Source: Nocardiopsis sp. TSRI0078
GTDB lineage: Bacteria > Actinomycetota > Actinomycetes > Streptosporangiales > Streptosporangiaceae
Length of the DNA stretch: 64,000 nucleotides
Direction: 5' to 3'
NCBI RefSeq assembly: GCF_001905145.1
Contig: NZ_LWLB01000012.1
Span: forward strand, 496,001 to 560,000
In this document: piece after piece, positions 22,788 to 31,686 of the stretch
Position numbering within the stretch: position 1 is the first letter of the stretch
Layout: the number at the start of each line of letters is the position of its first letter
Position numbers and translations under genes: made by a program
Notes under the pieces: model-generated
The model's input: only the letters and a program-made list of their open reading frames with translations
Database searches by the model: none
Told to the model about the DNA's origin: nothing

Positions 22788-25514
22788 TCACTTCTGGTCG
22801 TCCTCCGGCTTCTCGGCGCCCTCGCGCGCCTCGCGCTCGCCGTCGAAGAAGTCGCCGAGCTCGTCGCGGATCTGCTCGGCTCTGGCCTCGCCGCTCAACT
22901 TGGGCGGGGTGTTGTCGCGGGCCTTGGGCTGGTCGTCCGGCATCGGTCCCGGACGCGGCATCATCCGCAGGGGGGAGCCGTGCGGAGTGGCGCTGCGCCG
23001 GGGCAGACCGGCGGAGGTGACCGCCGAGTTGCCGCCCGCGGGCGGCTTGGCCGCGCCGTTGACGGAGTTGGCCGAACCGTTGACGGAGGGCCGGGCGGGC
23101 GCGGGGACGGCCGGGGCGGCCGGAGTGCTCGTCGGAACGGTCGACGTGCGGGCCTGTCCGGGGGTTCGCGGAGTGGCCACGCGCAGCAGCTCCTTGGGGA
23201 TGATCGTGTAGGCGCTCACCCCTCGGAACGAGCGGGACTCGAGCCTGGTCCTCAGCCCGTGCTTGCGGGCGATCCGGCTGGCGACGTAGAGGCCCATGTG
23301 GCGGGGCACGTCGTCGTCCAGGACGGGATCGCCGCCCAAGCGCTCGTTGAGCTCGGCGAGCTGGGCCTCGGGGATGCCCACGCCCTCGTCCTCGACGACG
23401 ATCATCAGGCGCCCGTCGTCCATCTCCTGGGCGCTGATCACGACCTGGGAGTGCTCGGGCGAGTTGGCGGTGGCGTTGTCCAGGAGCTCGGCGAGCAGGT
23501 GGCTGATGTCGTCGGCCGCCATACCCGTGATGGAGGCCTGGGGGATCTTGCCCATCCGGACCCTGGGATAGTCCTTGATCTCGGAGGTGGCGGCACGGGC
23601 CACGTCGAGCAGGGGGACGATCTCGTCGTGGGCGTCGGACTCGCCGCCGTCATGTCCTGTGAGCACCAGGAAGTTTTCCCCGTTGCGCCGCATACGGGTC
23701 GCGAAGTTGTCGATCTGGAAGAGCTTGTCGAGCAGGTCGGGGTCCTGGGCGTCGGTCTCCAGGTCCTCGACCATCTCCAGCAGTGCGTCCACGAGCGACA
23801 GGTCGCGCATGGCCAGGCCCGCGAGGGCCTCGTTGAGGAGGGTGTGGTCTCCACCGGAGACAGCCTCCTGGAGACCGCCCTTGGCCTCGGCGAGCGCGTC
23901 CGCCTGCTTCTCGGCGGCGGGCCCGGACCCGGCCTTGTCCGCGGCGGACTCGGCCTCGGCGGGCTCCTCCTCGGGCTCGGGCCGGGGGTCGGCGGCCTTC
24001 TCGAGTTCCCGCTTCCCGTCGGTGTCGGCCTCGTCCGGCTCGGCCCGGGTCAGGGCCCGGTCCCCGTGCGCGTCCTCCGAGCCGGCCGACTCGGCGTGCT
24101 CGGCGAACAGCGTGCTGGCCGACTCGGCGCTGATCACCTTCGGCTGCTGTCCCGCGGTGAGCACGATGACGTGCTGGACGGGCTGGCCGTAGGGGTTGTA
24201 CTGGCCCGGGTAGAAGACCGGCTGGCCCTGGAAGACGTAGCCGGGGGGCTGGAAGGGCGCGGGATAGGCGCTCTGGTAGGTGACCAGGGGCTGGGGCGGG
24301 TACGGCGCCGGGTAGGGGCCGGGCTGGGCCTGCGGGTAGGGGGCGGGCTGCTGGTGGGGGTAGGGAGCGGGCTGGCCCTGCGGGTAGTGGGCGTAGCCGC
24401 CGTACTGCGGCGGCGCGGGCGGGTACCCCTCCGGCCGGGGCGCCTGCGCGTGGGGAGCCGGGTGGGGGTGGTGCTGGTCCTGCCAGCGCTGCTCGTGGGG
24501 GTTGCCGTACTGCGCGCCCGGGGCCTGCTGGTAGGGGCCGCCGTACGCCGCGTAGGGGTCGGGGCCCGCATGGCCGGCGCCCTGCTGCGGTGCGGCGTAC
24601 CCGTGCTGCCCCTGGACCGGCGGGGGCGCGGGAGCGGCGGGCCGCTCCCCAGGCGCCTGGTGGGGCTGGGGAGCGTACTCGTACCCGCCCCACGCGGCCG
24701 CCTGCGGAGGCTGCTGGGGCGCCTCCCCCTCCTGGGGCGCTCCTCCCGGTGCCTGGTGGGCACCGGGAGGCTGGGCGGCGGGCGCCTCGGAACCCTGGGG
24801 CTGCTGGGCTTGGGGCTGCTGCCCTTGGCCCTGGGGCGGCTGGGGCTGCCCCTGAGGCTGGTGGGCCTGCTCCTGGGCCTGCTGGGCCTGGGGCTGCTGG
24901 CCCCGGGCCTGCGGGGGCTCCGGGGCGGGAGCCGCCGCGAACGGTTGCGTGTGCGCCGCGGGGGCCTCGTGCCGCTCCGCGCGCTCCGGCTGGGAAGGAG
25001 TGTCAGTCATGGCGTCCGTGGTGGCGGGAATGTGCGGGGGGCGTGGTTCGGGCTCGTCGAGGCCAACACCGCGCCACTGGCCGACCGGGGTGGCCCCGGT
25101 GTCGACGTCGTCGACGTTCACCCGCCGGGTGGTGTAGGGGTTGGGAACGCTCACCCTCGTGGAGGGGCGGTACCCGTTCTCGGCGGAGCCGGAGAAGGGC
25201 CCGGTGGCAGGCGGGACGGGATCTGTACCGCGTTCGGCGGCACTGGACTCGGGAGCGTCCCCGGCCGTGTGCTGGCCGCCTTCCCGGTCCGAGTCACGGC
25301 CGGGGTCCTGAGAGTGCGGATGCACGGGATGATGCACGGGATTTCCTTGCTCGGTCTCCGGGGAGAGGTGTTCCTGGGCCCTGATCATGCGGGAGATGGC
25401 CCGGCGGAACCTGCCCTCTCGTCTGGCTCCTTGCCCGTCCTCCGCCGGTGGTCTCGGCCCGTCCCCGCGAGGGCGGGGAGCGGAGCTGTCTCGCGGCGAC
25501 GGCGCCTCTGCCAC
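22788..25514 (-). CDS. Conservon histidine-kinase-like protein (CvnA) with long low-complexity region
   Basis: A 908-residue protein. The C-terminal half has a conservon-kinase core: IDNFATRMRRNGENFLVL (~600) followed by a GHKL ATPase with N-box ELLDNATANS (~681), DEGVGIP and MGLYVASRIA. In related kinases the first motif usually carries a phospho-accepting His (DHLATR); here the position is Asn. Residues ~170-480 are extremely rich in Pro, Gln, Gly, Ala and Tyr, with repeated PYP/QPQ blocks. I see no transmembrane segment or extracellular sensor, which many relatives have. The GTG at 25514 has GAGGAG 7 bases upstream; more distal starts lack a site and encode no recognisable sequence. First gene of the operon. 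Confidence 0.85.
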   Translation of the reverse strand: MAEAPSPRDSSAPRPRGDGPRPPAEDGQGARREGRFRRAISRMIRAQEHLSPETEQGNPVHHPVHPHSQDPGRDSDREGGQHTAGDAPESSAAERGTDPVPPATGPFSGSAENGYRPSTRVSVPNPYTTRRVNVDDVDTGATPVGQWRGVGLDEPEPRPPHIPATTDAMTDTPSQPERAERHEAPAAHTQPFAAAPAPEPPQARGQQPQAQQAQEQAHQPQGQPQPPQGQGQQPQAQQPQGSEAPAAQPPGAHQAPGGAPQEGEAPQQPPQAAAWGGYEYAPQPHQAPGERPAAPAPPPVQGQHGYAAPQQGAGHAGPDPYAAYGGPYQQAPGAQYGNPHEQRWQDQHHPHPAPHAQAPRPEGYPPAPPQYGGYAHYPQGQPAPYPHQQPAPYPQAQPGPYPAPYPPQPLVTYQSAYPAPFQPPGYVFQGQPVFYPGQYNPYGQPVQHVIVLTAGQQPKVISAESASTLFAEHAESAGSEDAHGDRALTRAEPDEADTDGKRELEKAADPRPEPEEEPAEAESAADKAGSGPAAEKQADALAEAKGGLQEAVSGGDHTLLNEALAGLAMRDLSLVDALLEMVEDLETDAQDPDLLDKLFQIDNFATRMRRNGENFLVLTGHDGGESDAHDEIVPLLDVARAATSEIKDYPRVRMGKIPQASITGMAADDISHLLAELLDNATANSPEHSQVVISAQEMDDGRLMIVVEDEGVGIPEAQLAELNERLGGDPVLDDDVPRHMGLYVASRIARKHGLRTRLESRSFRGVSAYTIIPKELLRVATPRTPGQARTSTVPTSTPAAPAVPAPARPSVNGSANSVNGAAKPPAGGNSAVTSAGLPRRSATPHGSPLRMMPRPGPMPDDQPKARDNTPPKLSGEARAEQIRDELGDFFDGEREAREGAEKPEDDQK

Positions 25515-25753
25515 AATCTCGTCTCCTCGTGTGCGGGTGGGGCGGATCGGCGGTGGTCCCGCACCACCGCCCTGACCTGGGAGATGGCCGTCTCGGGGAC
25601 CGCGGCGGGGCCCGTGGCAGCCGGGAGCCCCGTACGCCGGGGGAACGCCTCTGCGGGGACTGCGCGCCCCCGCTCGGGCGGGGACCAGAGGGACATGACA
25701 CCCCATCCGGCGACAAGCATCCTTGTCCCGCACAATTCCTGTACTTCCACCGA

Positions 25754-25770
25754 GAACCGTCGTTCGGTTC
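25754..25770. promoter_or_regulatory. Inverted repeat GAACCG-N5-CGGTTC upstream of the conservon
   Basis: Perfect 6-base arms separated by 5 bases, in the less GC-rich part of the region. Candidate operator; the regulator is unknown. Confidence 0.35.
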
Positions 25771-25836
25771 GTCAGACTAACAAAGGACGGCGGACTTGGC
25801 AGACGAATCGGGGAAGCAGCGGAAAAGCACCCGGGC

Positions 25837-25860
25837 AGACCCTCCTGACGTGCGCGAACA
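25837..25860. repeat. 24-base element shared with 51583-51606
   Basis: AGACCCTCCTGAC-G-TGCG-C-GAACAC here; the second copy differs at two positions (C and T). Both copies lie in non-coding DNA upstream of genes. Confidence 0.5.
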
Positions 25861-25954
25861 CCCTGGAGGGAGTGCCCTGACACCGGTTGCTTTTGTGAGA
25901 TTTATGGAGTCATGTCTGTTTACGGTCTGGTGTCAGCAACCTGCGCCGCCAGCC

Positions 25955-27199
25955 CTACGGACCGAACCCGGTCTGCCCGGCACGTGCGTTGACCAGCGCG
26001 GACATGTTTCCCGGGGGTTGTGCGTTGTCCCGAATCATCTGGTGTGCCTCTCCGATCTCATCGAATTCCACGATTCTTGTCACACACGGGTCGAGCAGGC
26101 CGCCCCCGACGAGGTCGATCACCCTCCGGCACTGCGCCGGGGAGGCGAAGTGCGATCCCTGCAGGCGCTTGAGGCGCATCCACAGGAACCGCAGGTCCAC
26201 GTCGGCCTGGAAGCCCGAGGTCGCCCCGCAGATGACCACCATCCCCGCGCTGTCGCACAGGTAGAGCGAGGTGGGCAGGGTGTCGGCTCCGGTGTGCTCG
26301 AAGACGATCCGGGGCGCGCGCCGCTCCCCCAACTCCTCCCAGAAGCGCTTGCCGAAGGCCCGGACGCCGCGCGTCCAGGCCGCGTAGGCCTGCGTGTCCT
26401 GCTCGTCGGGGACACGGCCCCAGTGGTCGAAGTCGGTGCGCAGGATCGTGCCGACCGCGCCCAGCTCGCGGCACGTCCGCGCCTTGGCCTCGGTGGAGAC
26501 CACCGCGACCGGTCTGCCGCCCACCTGGCGCGCCAACTGGATGGCCGAGGTGCCCAGGCCGCCGGCCCCGCCCCAGACCAGCACGGGGTCGCCCGGGCGG
26601 ACCACGTTGGGCTCCCAGCCGAAGAGCTGGCGGTAGGAGGTGGCCGCGCTGACCAGGAAGCCGCCCGCCACGTCCCAGGGCAGGTTCTCGGGTTTGGGGT
26701 GGCACTGGAAGTCCCGTACGAGGGCGAACTGGCCGAAGGAGCCGAAGTTGCTCTCGTAGCCCCACACCCGCATGCTCCGCGAGGCGATGGGATCGCGGCC
26801 CAGCCGGATGTCCTCGTCGCTCTCGTCCCACTGGCCGGGGGAGATGATGACGTGGTCGCCGACCTCGACGCCGCGCACCCCCTCCCCCACCGCCCAGACC
26901 ACGCCGGAGCCGTCGGACCCGCCGATGTGGTAGTCCTCGGCGGCCCCGGCCTTCTCGCGCATGGCGATGACGTCGACCGGGTGGCCCATGGCCGCCCAGA
27001 CGTTGTTGTAGTTGATGCCCGCGGCCATCGTGTAGACGAGGACGTGTCCGGGCCGGAGCCCGGGCACCGGGACGACCTCGTGGGCGAAGGCGTCGCGGGG
27101 TTCGCCGTAGCGCTCCCGCCGGAGGGTGAAGGCGTGCATGCGGGCGGGCACGTGGCCCCGAGGGGGTGTCTCTCCGAGGTCGTACAGGTCCTTGTGCAT
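25955..27199 (-). CDS. ccr: Crotonyl-CoA carboxylase/reductase
   Basis: A 414-residue medium-chain reductase of the Ccr family, which reductively carboxylates crotonyl-CoA (or longer enoyl-CoA) with NADPH and CO2 to ethylmalonyl-CoA. Visible family features: AAGINYNNVWAAMG, GSDGSGVVW, WGYESNFGSFGQF (Glu of the CO2 pocket), nucleotide-binding WGGAGGLG, FEHTG, and LKRLQGSHFAS with the conserved His. It is slightly shorter than typical (about 430-450). The ATG at 27199 (MHKDLYDLGET) has GAGAGGA upstream; the frame stays open further upstream but without family sequence. It stands alone between the conservon and an ABC importer. The last PKS module's VAGH-type AT makes ethylmalonyl-CoA supply for the PKS the likely role. 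Confidence 0.92.
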   Translation of the reverse strand: MHKDLYDLGETPPRGHVPARMHAFTLRRERYGEPRDAFAHEVVPVPGLRPGHVLVYTMAAGINYNNVWAAMGHPVDVIAMREKAGAAEDYHIGGSDGSGVVWAVGEGVRGVEVGDHVIISPGQWDESDEDIRLGRDPIASRSMRVWGYESNFGSFGQFALVRDFQCHPKPENLPWDVAGGFLVSAATSYRQLFGWEPNVVRPGDPVLVWGGAGGLGTSAIQLARQVGGRPVAVVSTEAKARTCRELGAVGTILRTDFDHWGRVPDEQDTQAYAAWTRGVRAFGKRFWEELGERRAPRIVFEHTGADTLPTSLYLCDSAGMVVICGATSGFQADVDLRFLWMRLKRLQGSHFASPAQCRRVIDLVGGGLLDPCVTRIVEFDEIGEAHQMIRDNAQPPGNMSALVNARAGQTGFGP

Positions 27200-27271
27200 G
27201 AGGGGCGGTTCCTCTCGGCTGCCGGGCGGGGAAGGGAACTGGGGGCGCCGCGGGGAGAAGTCCTTTGGTCG

Positions 27272-27286
27272 CCAGCTCTGAGCTGG
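27272..27286. promoter_or_regulatory. Palindrome upstream of ccr
   Basis: CCAGCTC-T-GAGCTGG, perfect 7-base arms around one base, about 75 bases upstream of the ccr start. Candidate operator; no known regulator site matched. Confidence 0.35.
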
Positions 27287-27526
27287 GAATTCGGCGCATT
27301 CTCCGGACTTTTCCCTTGGGCACAGACATCCGGCCGCACCACCGGGGCGGCGCTGACCAGCAGTTTCGGCACCACCGGGGCGGAGTCGGGAGTCCCGGGG
27401 AATCGATTCCGGCGATGACGGGCAGCGCTCCACCGCCACCCGTCACGCGGCAGAAAGTACCTTCCCACCCTCCGCTCTGACATAAACGACCATTTCCCGA
27501 CAAAAAGAAAATTCGCGCACGAAGAA

Positions 27527-27552
27527 GGGGCGGAACCGTCCGGTCCCGCCCC
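27527..27552 (-). terminator. Terminator of the ABC importer operon
   Basis: 12-bp stem GGGGCGGAACCG / CGGTCCCGCCCC with one mismatch and a 2-base loop, 37 bases past the last gene; the minus-strand sequence beyond it becomes T-rich (ATTTTCTTTTTG). Confidence 0.75.
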
Positions 27553-27589
27553 CGTGTCCCGGCGGCCCGGGAGCCGGGCCGCCTCCGTC

Positions 27590-29395
27590 CTACTGCCCGG
27601 CCGGCTTCAGCTCGCCCTGGACCAGTGCCAGCATGATGTGGTTGTCCATGTAGATCTGGTTCTCGTCGGCGGGGTGCTCCTCGGGGAAGGACTCCACCCG
27701 GACGCCCTCCAGAGCCGGTGCCAGGTACTTGTACGTCCAGATCGGGATACGCGGCAGCAGCTCGTTGAAGACGATCGCCATCGTCTTCAGGGCCTTGGTC
27801 TGCTCCTCCTCGCTCTCCGCCGTCTTGGCGGTCTCGACGAGCTCGGCCAGGTCCACCTCGCCCTGGCTGGGGCTCTCCACCCGCAGGTCGAAGGACTGGC
27901 CCGGGGAGTCGCCGGTGCCCGCGTTCTCCACGAGGTAGTTCATCTGGAAGGCGCCCCAGTAGCTGGGGATCTCCGGGTTGCCCCAGTGGCGTACGGCCAC
28001 CTCGAAGTCACCGGCCGCCCAGATGCCCCACGGGTTGTCCGCGGGCACGTTGCGGGCGGTGGTCTTGATGCCGAAGCCGTTCCAGGCCTCCTCGACCTGG
28101 GTGGCGGTCAGCTCGAAGTCGCCCCAGCCCGCGACGCCGATGATCTCGTAACCGGCCTCCTCCCCCTCCGGGGTGTGCCAGATCCCGTCCTCCTTGGTCC
28201 AGCCCGCCTCCTCCAGCAGCTCGGCGGCCCGGTCCAGGTCCTGGTCGTAGGTCTCGAACCCCGCGAGCTCGTCGGCGGTGAAGATCTGCTCGGCCTGGAG
28301 GTCGACCAGCCCGGCGTAGTAGTCGACCCGGCTGTAGGCCTCGCCGCGCGCCACCTGGCCGATCTGGTCGCTGTCGAGGATGTGCTTGAGCGCCTTGCGC
28401 ACCCGCACGTCCTTCAGCTCGGGCTTGGCCGCGTAGTTGAACATCAGCCCGCAGCCGTCGTAGCCCGGGTGCTCGATCCAGCGGAACCCCTCCACGCCCC
28501 GGAAGGCCTGCTGGTCGGCGGCGGAGGTGGCCAGGGTCGAGTAGTCGACCTCGCCCTGCTGGACCAGCAGGGAGGCCTGGCGGTTGTCGCCCTTGTGGAT
28601 GACCACCTCGTCGAAGCCGACCTGGGCGCCCTGGTAGCCGGTCTCGTCGCGCACCAGCGTGATCCGGGCGTCGGACATCTGGGCCCGGTCGAACTTGTAG
28701 GGGCCGCTGGTGATGATCTCCTCGGGCTTGAACTCGATGAACTCGGCGTTGAACTCGGTGTGCTCGTCGTCGCCCTGGCGGACCCCGTCGGCCACCATGG
28801 CGATCGCGCGCTCCCCGAAGTCCCCGTAGGTGGACTTGGAGAAGATGCGGTGCTTGACGACCTGGATCTCGATACCCGGGAACGGGTTGTCGAAGCGCGC
28901 GCGGACACTGAGGTCGTCCAGCTGCTCCAGCTCGGTGACCTGGGGGAAGCCCACCGACCACGCGGGCGCCTCCAGGACCCGGATGGCGTAGTTCTGGTGC
29001 AGGTCCTCCGCCGTCAGGTCGGTGCCGTCGCTCCACTTCAGGCCCGGGCGCAGGGTCACGATGAGGTCGTCGCCCTCCCAGACGCTGTTCTCCAGGAGCA
29101 GGTAGTCCCACTCGTGGGTCTCCCAGTTGTAGAACGCGCCGGAGGGCAGGAAGAGGTCGGCGTAGACGGAGTTCATCAGCAGCGCCCCGTCCTCCACGGC
29201 CACGTTGCGCGTCTGGGCGTCCAGGTCGAAGTCGAAGACGCCGGTGAACCGGCGGGTGTCGTCGGAGCCCGTGTCGCCGCCCGCGCAGGACGACAGCAGG
29301 CCGGCCCCGGCCGCGCCCGCCGCGCCGAAGCCGACCGCTCGGAGCAGGCGCCGGCGGCTCAGGTCGCTGGTCAGGGGGTTGGGGGTGGAGGTCAT
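27590..29395 (-). CDS. ABC importer substrate-binding lipoprotein, family 5 (OppA/DppA-like)
   Basis: A 601-residue extracellular solute-binding protein. The N-terminus has a twin-arginine-like SRRRLLR, a hydrophobic stretch and lipobox LLSSC (Cys ~37), predicting export and lipid anchoring. The body follows family 5 peptide/oligosaccharide receptors: LRPGLKWSDGTDLTAEDL, SGPYKFD, RVRKALKHILD near the middle, and a long C-terminal lobe. Start ATG at 29395 with AAGGAAG upstream; it overlaps the small membrane ORF by ATGA. It is unusual that the binding protein is the last gene of the operon. Substrate unknown: peptides, muropeptides or oligosaccharides are all possible. Confidence 0.92.
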   Translation of the reverse strand: MTSTPNPLTSDLSRRRLLRAVGFGAAGAAGAGLLSSCAGGDTGSDDTRRFTGVFDFDLDAQTRNVAVEDGALLMNSVYADLFLPSGAFYNWETHEWDYLLLENSVWEGDDLIVTLRPGLKWSDGTDLTAEDLHQNYAIRVLEAPAWSVGFPQVTELEQLDDLSVRARFDNPFPGIEIQVVKHRIFSKSTYGDFGERAIAMVADGVRQGDDEHTEFNAEFIEFKPEEIITSGPYKFDRAQMSDARITLVRDETGYQGAQVGFDEVVIHKGDNRQASLLVQQGEVDYSTLATSAADQQAFRGVEGFRWIEHPGYDGCGLMFNYAAKPELKDVRVRKALKHILDSDQIGQVARGEAYSRVDYYAGLVDLQAEQIFTADELAGFETYDQDLDRAAELLEEAGWTKEDGIWHTPEGEEAGYEIIGVAGWGDFELTATQVEEAWNGFGIKTTARNVPADNPWGIWAAGDFEVAVRHWGNPEIPSYWGAFQMNYLVENAGTGDSPGQSFDLRVESPSQGEVDLAELVETAKTAESEEEQTKALKTMAIVFNELLPRIPIWTYKYLAPALEGVRVESFPEEHPADENQIYMDNHIMLALVQGELKPAGQ

Positions 29396-29580
29396 TGACG
29401 CTTCCTTTCCAGTAGGACGGCGAGCAGACCGAGGGAGAGCACGACCAGGCCGATCACGACGGTGAGGGCGCTGATGACGGACTCGGCTGTGCCGGGGGGC
29501 GTGAGGAATGCGGTGAGGGCACTGGTCAGGGTGAGGAAGGCTCCGGCGATGAGCCCGAAGCGGCCGACGACGAGGAGCAC
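29392..29580 (-). CDS. Small two-helix membrane protein in the ABC operon
   Basis: A 62-residue protein, MLLVVGRFGLIAGAFLTL..., with two hydrophobic segments (about 5-28 and 36-56) and a basic C-terminal tail ERKRQ. GTG start at 29580, 3 bases after the ATPase stop; its TGA overlaps the ATG of the binding-protein gene. Tight packing on both sides supports a real gene. I do not recognise a family; it may be an accessory subunit of the importer, which is speculation. Confidence 0.6.
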   Translation of the reverse strand: MLLVVGRFGLIAGAFLTLTSALTAFLTPPGTAESVISALTVVIGLVVLSLGLLAVLLERKRQ

Positions 29581-29583
29581 CCC

Positions 29584-30630
29584 TCACCCCCCGCCGACGA
29601 CGTGGCAGGCGAGCAGCCGGCCGTGGCCGGGCTCCAGCGGGGGCCGGACGGTGTCGCAGTCACCCTGTTCGTAGAGCGGGCAGCGCGGGTGGAAGTCGCA
29701 CCCGGGCGGCAGGTCGGTCAGGTCGGGGATGTCGGCGCCGCGCAGCCGGAAGCGGTCCCGGTTCCGGGCGAGGTCGGGGTCGGGTTCGCACACCGCGGAG
29801 ACGAGCGCGCGGGTGTAGGGGTGCCGGGGGTCGTTGACCACGCGCGGGGTGGGCCCCTGCTCGACGACCCTGCCCAGGTACATGACGGCGATCTCGCCGT
29901 CCCAGGCGAAGTACTTGGCCACGGCCAGGTCGTGGGTGATGAACAGGAAGCCGACGCCGAGTTCGTCGCGCAGCCCGCCGAGGGTGTTGAGCAGGCTGAC
30001 CCGGATGGACACGTCCAGCATCGAGGTGGACTCGTCGGCGATGATCACCTCGGGCCGCATCGCCAGGGCCCGGGCGACGGCGACGCGCTGGCGCTGCCCG
30101 CCGGACATCTGGTGCGGGTACCTGTCGAGGTAGTCCCCGGCCGGGGTGAGGTCGACCCGCTCCAGCAGTTCGGCGGTGGCGCGCCGGGCCTCGCTGCGGT
30201 CCCCGACCAGCCTGTGGCGGCGCAGCCCGGCCGAGACGGTCGAGTAGACGGTGCGCACGGGGTTGAGGGAGGCGTAGGGGTCCTGGTGGATGTACTGGAC
30301 CGAGCGGCGGAAGCGTGCGCGCTCGCTCCTGTCCATCGCGGCGACGTCCCTGCCCCGGAAGGACACCGAGCCGCGGGTGGGGGCGGCCAGCCCCGCGGCC
30401 ACGCGGGCGCTGGTGGTCTTGCCGCAGCCGGACTCCCCCACCAGGCACAGCACCCGGCCGGGGCGCACGTCCAGGTCGATCCCGGCGACGGCGGGCACGT
30501 CGCCGCGCGGGGTGGGGAACACCTGGTGCACGCCCCGGAGGCTGAGCACGGCGTCCCCGGCGTCCTGGCCGGGTGCGTGGGGGGTTTGGGGAGCGGTCCG
30601 GGGGTCGGCTGGGACGGTCCGGTCAATCAC
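29584..30630 (-). CDS. ABC importer ATPase, OppF/DppF type
   Basis: A 348-residue nucleotide-binding subunit: Walker [11 protein letters not shown]-loop region [12 protein letters not shown], signature MSGGQRQR, Walker [11 protein letters not shown], and the C-terminal oligopeptide/dipeptide extension with a cysteine-containing segment ([17 protein letters not shown]). It energises peptide-type import with its partner ATPase. GTG start at 30630 overlaps the stop of the upstream ATPase by 8 bases. Confidence 0.93.
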   Translation of the reverse strand: MIDRTVPADPRTAPQTPHAPGQDAGDAVLSLRGVHQVFPTPRGDVPAVAGIDLDVRPGRVLCLVGESGCGKTTSARVAAGLAAPTRGSVSFRGRDVAAMDRSERARFRRSVQYIHQDPYASLNPVRTVYSTVSAGLRRHRLVGDRSEARRATAELLERVDLTPAGDYLDRYPHQMSGGQRQRVAVARALAMRPEVIIADESTSMLDVSIRVSLLNTLGGLRDELGVGFLFITHDLAVAKYFAWDGEIAVMYLGRVVEQGPTPRVVNDPRHPYTRALVSAVCEPDPDLARNRDRFRLRGADIPDLTDLPPGCDFHPRCPLYEQGDCDTVRPPLEPGHGRLLACHVVGGG

Positions 30631-31681
30631 GGGTGACCCCCTCGGCGAAGAGTTCGTGGGAACGCAGGCATGCGGCGGCGTGGCTCATGCCCCCGGTGCG
30701 GGTCCTGAGCACGTCGAGCGTCGGCCGGGTGGAGGCGCACCGCTCGGCGGCGTGCGCGCAGCGCGGCGCGAAGGAGCATCCGGGGGGCAGGGCGTCGATG
30801 CCGGGCGGGCCTCCGGGCAGGGACTCGGGGATCCTCAGGTCGCCCGTGACCGGGGGCACCGAGTTGATCAGCGCCGAGGTGTAGGGGTGCCGGGCGCGGT
30901 GGAAGATGTCGCGGGTGGTGCCGGTCTCGACCATCCGGCCCGCGTACATGGTGCCGACCCGGTCGGCGAGTTCGGCGGCCAGTCCCAGGTCGTGGGTGAT
31001 GAAGACCATCGCGAAGCGCAGTTCCTCGCGCAGTTCGGCCAGGCGCTCGACGATGGAGCGCTGGGTGAGGATGTCCAGCGCGGTGGTGGGCTCGTCCAGG
31101 ATGAGCAGCTGCGGCTCCAGGGCCAGGGCGAGCGCGATGAGGGTGCGCTGGCGCATGCCGCCGGAGAGTTCGTGCGGGAAGCTGTCCAGTACACGGGCGG
31201 GGTCGAGCCGGACCGCCCGGAGCAGCTCGGCGGAGTGTTCGAGGATCCGCGCGCGCGGGCGGCGGCGGCCGTCGTGGGCGCGGAAGGTGTCCAGGAAGTG
31301 GTCGCGCACCCTGAGCACGGGGTTGAAGGCGTTCATGGCGCCCTGGAAGACCATGGCGGCCTCGTTCCAGCGGAAGCGGCGCAGGTCCTCGCGGGCGAGG
31401 GCGCGCACGTCGGCGAGGCGGCCGTCCTTGCGGCGGAAGAGGATCTCCCCGGCGGAGACGACGCCGTTGCGCGGCAGCAGCCGGAGCAGGCCGAGGCCCA
31501 GGGTCGTCTTGCCGCAGCCGGACTCCCCCACCAGGGCCATGGACTGTCCGGGGTAGAGGTCGAAGGAGACGTCGCGGACCGCGGTGACCTGGCTCCTGCG
31601 GCCGGTGCGGTAGCCGACGTCGACGCCGCGCACGGAGAGCAGGGCCCCCTCGGCGGGCGGTGCGGCGGGCTGGTCGGTCAC
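30623..31681 (-). CDS. ABC importer ATPase, OppD/DppD type
   Basis: A 352-residue nucleotide-binding subunit: Walker [26 protein letters not shown], signature LSGGMRQR, Walker B LLILDEPTTALD, H-loop FITHDLG, and the C-terminal PPGCSFAPRC segment of the peptide transporter family. I place the start at GTG 31681 because AGGTGA lies just upstream; another GTG at 31690 would overlap the permease stop (GTGA) but has no binding site. It forms a heterodimer with the ATPase at 29584-30630. Confidence 0.92.
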   Translation of the reverse strand: MTDQPAAPPAEGALLSVRGVDVGYRTGRRSQVTAVRDVSFDLYPGQSMALVGESGCGKTTLGLGLLRLLPRNGVVSAGEILFRRKDGRLADVRALAREDLRRFRWNEAAMVFQGAMNAFNPVLRVRDHFLDTFRAHDGRRRPRARILEHSAELLRAVRLDPARVLDSFPHELSGGMRQRTLIALALALEPQLLILDEPTTALDILTQRSIVERLAELREELRFAMVFITHDLGLAAELADRVGTMYAGRMVETGTTRDIFHRARHPYTSALINSVPPVTGDLRIPESLPGGPPGIDALPPGCSFAPRCAHAAERCASTRPTLDVLRTRTGGMSHAAACLRSHELFAEGVTRD

Positions 31682-31686
31682 GTGGC

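Larger units (their letters stand above)
25515..25954. other. Intergenic region upstream of the conservon operon
   Basis: About 440 bases between the kinase-like gene and the ccr stop. It holds the conservon promoter, an inverted repeat at 25754-25770, a 24-base element repeated near 51583, and the 3' end of ccr transcription. No gene is convincing. Confidence 0.5.
27200..27589. other. Intergenic region upstream of ccr
   Basis: About 390 bases holding the ccr promoter side, the palindrome at 27272-27286 and the ABC-operon terminator at 27527-27552. I see no gene in it. Confidence 0.55.

Noticed and set aside
22077..25880. Plus-strand frame of about 1267 codons over the conservon
   Set aside because: It runs antisense to the roadblock and kinase-like genes and has only low-complexity composition in the overlapping part.
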